From Pelagibacterium xiamenense (lineage in GTDB: Bacteria > Pseudomonadota > Alphaproteobacteria > Rhizobiales > Devosiaceae), in the NCBI RefSeq assembly GCF_021166475.1, contig NZ_JAJOYS010000004.1, forward strand, positions 167,698-231,697: a stretch of DNA of 64,000 bases, in the 5' to 3' direction. Both the position numbers and the translations under genes were made by a program. This document shows positions 62,989 to 64,000 of the stretch, one piece after another; positions within the stretch are counted from its first letter, which is position 1; each line of letters begins with the position of its first letter. The notes under the pieces were generated by a model, which saw only the letters and a list, made by a program, of their open reading frames with translations, was not told the origin of the DNA and searched no databases.

Positions 62989-63588
62989 CTATTCGAGATA
63001 CCAAAGATTGATGCCCACCGTGATCGCGCCTATCGGCGCGCCGGTGTCCGGATCGACGACGGGCAGGCTCACCTGACTTTGGAAAACCTGGCTCGACTCG
63101 TCATACTCGATTTCACTGACATGGATCGCGTCCGCGCCCTGGCCGAACGAATCCTGCCACTTGGCCTCGTCGCCCTGCCAATAGTCCGATGTGACCGTGC
63201 TCTGCGCGACGTTCAGCCCGACCGCGTCCATCACGAACATCTCGGTATAAACGCCCTCGGTGCCGTCCTGGACCGAGGCGAGATATTGCGAGGCCGCGTT
63301 CGACATTGTCTCGGTGATGAGCGGCTGCGCACCGGACCCGGCATCGATTTCCGCCCGCCACTGGGTATCGAGCGCATCGATCTCCGTTTGCGGCAGCGTT
63401 CCGGTGCGCGCGTTCTGCGTTCTGACCGCGTCGATAACGACCGGCTCGCGCACGATGGCGGCAAGCTCGCTCCGCCCAAGCTCGAGTAGCTCCTGGGTAA
63501 ATTCGTGCTCTTCGGCCATGGACGGCGCAATAGCTACAAGCGTAATTCCGGCCAAAATGGCGGCCTGACCCGCAACGCGTTGGCTCAT
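62989..63588 (-). CDS. Periplasmic single-Cache sensor protein
   Basis: The 199-residue protein has a Sec signal peptide (ILAGITLVAIAPSMAEE). One Cache/PDC-like domain follows: VVIDAVRTQNARTG, MFVMDAVGLNVAQSTVTSDYWQGDEAKWQD and VVDPDTGAPIGAITVGI. No anchor follows. It is the first gene of a two-gene unit with the chemoreceptor and shares the VMDAxGL, YWxGD and QVSxxVxDP landmarks with the Tat-secreted paralogue. Confidence 0.88.
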   Translation of the reverse strand: MSQRVAGQAAILAGITLVAIAPSMAEEHEFTQELLELGRSELAAIVREPVVIDAVRTQNARTGTLPQTEIDALDTQWRAEIDAGSGAQPLITETMSNAASQYLASVQDGTEGVYTEMFVMDAVGLNVAQSTVTSDYWQGDEAKWQDSFGQGADAIHVSEIEYDESSQVFQSQVSLPVVDPDTGAPIGAITVGINLWYLE

Positions 63589-63736
63589 CGATCCTCCTGC
63601 CCTCTTCGATGTACGACCCTGGCGCCCGGGCTTTAATTAACTGCGTCCAAATGAGAAAATAGGGAGCGATACTTAAGGAACGGTTGCATTTACCGGTTTG
63701 CGGCGGGTTTTTGGCCGGACTCAAACGCGGGTCCAA

Positions 63737-63766
63737 CAAAAAAGCCGCGCCCGGAGGCGCGGCTTT
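63737..63766 (-). terminator. Rho-independent terminator after the second chemoreceptor
   Basis: GCCGCGCC and GGCGCGGC form a perfect 8-bp stem around CGGA at 63744-63763. On the minus strand six T follow. It ends the transcript of the partial receptor gene at the right edge. Confidence 0.88.
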
Positions 63767-63815
63767 CTTATTCTGCATTGTCCCGCCCGAGGGCCGGGAC
63801 AAGACCTTTGGCAGC

Positions 63816-64000
63816 CTAGAACTCGTTCCAGTCCGGATCGATGGCGGCGTTTCCGTCGGTAAGGTAGGCCCTGGCGGCTGTCTTTGCCGCCGGCTTCTGC
63901 CTCGCTGCCGCTGCCGCGGGCGCCGCGGTGATCGTCGTGCTCTTGTCGAGCCGGAAGATCTCGACGATGCGGTCGAGCGCGGAGGCCTGCGCCTCGGTCT
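63816..64000 (-). CDS. Methyl-accepting chemotaxis protein, C terminus (partial)
   Basis: The 61 visible residues are the end of a chemoreceptor: TEAQASALDRIVEIF, an Ala/Lys-rich linker and AAIDPDWNEF before the TAG stop. The same tail ends the receptor at 61001-62968, so the two are paralogues that share an adaptation tether. The rest lies beyond the window. Confidence 0.9.
   Translation of the reverse strand, partial: TEAQASALDRIVEIFRLDKSTTITAAPAAAAARQKPAAKTAARAYLTDGNAAIDPDWNEF

Overview
The window is about 64 kb of mostly GC-rich chromosome. It suggests an alphaproteobacterium of the order Hyphomicrobiales (Rhizobiales), possibly near Devosiaceae. The main evidence is the conserved housekeeping order rplU-rpmA-(GNAT)-obgE-proB-proA-nadD-rsfS-rlmH-envC-ctpA-deacetylase-rppH, together with an L21 that carries a C-terminal helix-hairpin-helix extension. 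No rRNA, CRISPR array, transposase or integrase was recognised. One tRNA gene, Ser(CGA), is present.

Region 1 (about 1-16.8 kb) is a surface-glycan locus. After two small secreted proteins comes a minus-strand set: a NeuB/NANS-family nonulosonate synthase without the SAF domain, a CMP-nonulosonate cytidylyltransferase fused to a KdsC-like HAD phosphatase, a GT42 sialyltransferase and an AGE-family epimerase/isomerase. An AT-richer block (about 5.4-10.2 kb) carries an unusual capsule-type transferase, a coupled coiled-coil micro-protein, a GT4 glycosyltransferase, a second and divergent GT42 sialyltransferase and a methyltransferase. Next come a capsule-type transferase and a KpsT/KpsM-like ABC exporter, then a GT4 transferase and a polyprenyl-phosphate sugar-phosphotransferase. 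Together these look like a system that makes a sialic-acid-like sugar (Neu5Ac or KDN), probably through the 9-phosphate route, and exports it in a polymer.

Region 2 (16.8-23.3 kb) holds a GH3 beta-glucosidase with a PA14 insert, a TetR/FAD-monooxygenase divergent pair with two clear 18-bp operators, and a LysR/aldo-keto-reductase divergent pair.

Region 3 (23.3-42.6 kb) is a catabolic region. It has two separate hydantoinase/oxoprolinase A+B modules, each with its own small GAF-domain protein. Around them are two GntR/FCD regulators with recognisable repeated sites, an M24 aminopeptidase-like enzyme, a hydroxy-pyrroline-carboxylate-deaminase-like DapA homologue, an amidohydrolase, a ribose-type ABC importer and an M20 hydrolase. 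The set looks like uptake and ring-opening of a cyclic amide or amino-acid derivative, but the substrate is not known.

Region 4 (42.6-60.3 kb) is core genome: a methyltransferase, tRNA-Ser, a gamma-glutamylcyclotransferase, an MBL hydrolase, then the ribosomal, proline, NAD, ribosome-silencing and cell-wall genes listed above. It ends with an AAC(6')-like acetyltransferase, tag, a TetR/YciI pair and a racemase. A structured leader precedes rplU.

Region 5 (60.3-64 kb) is a chemotaxis cluster: two chemoreceptors (one cut by the window end) and two paralogous soluble periplasmic Cache-type sensor proteins.
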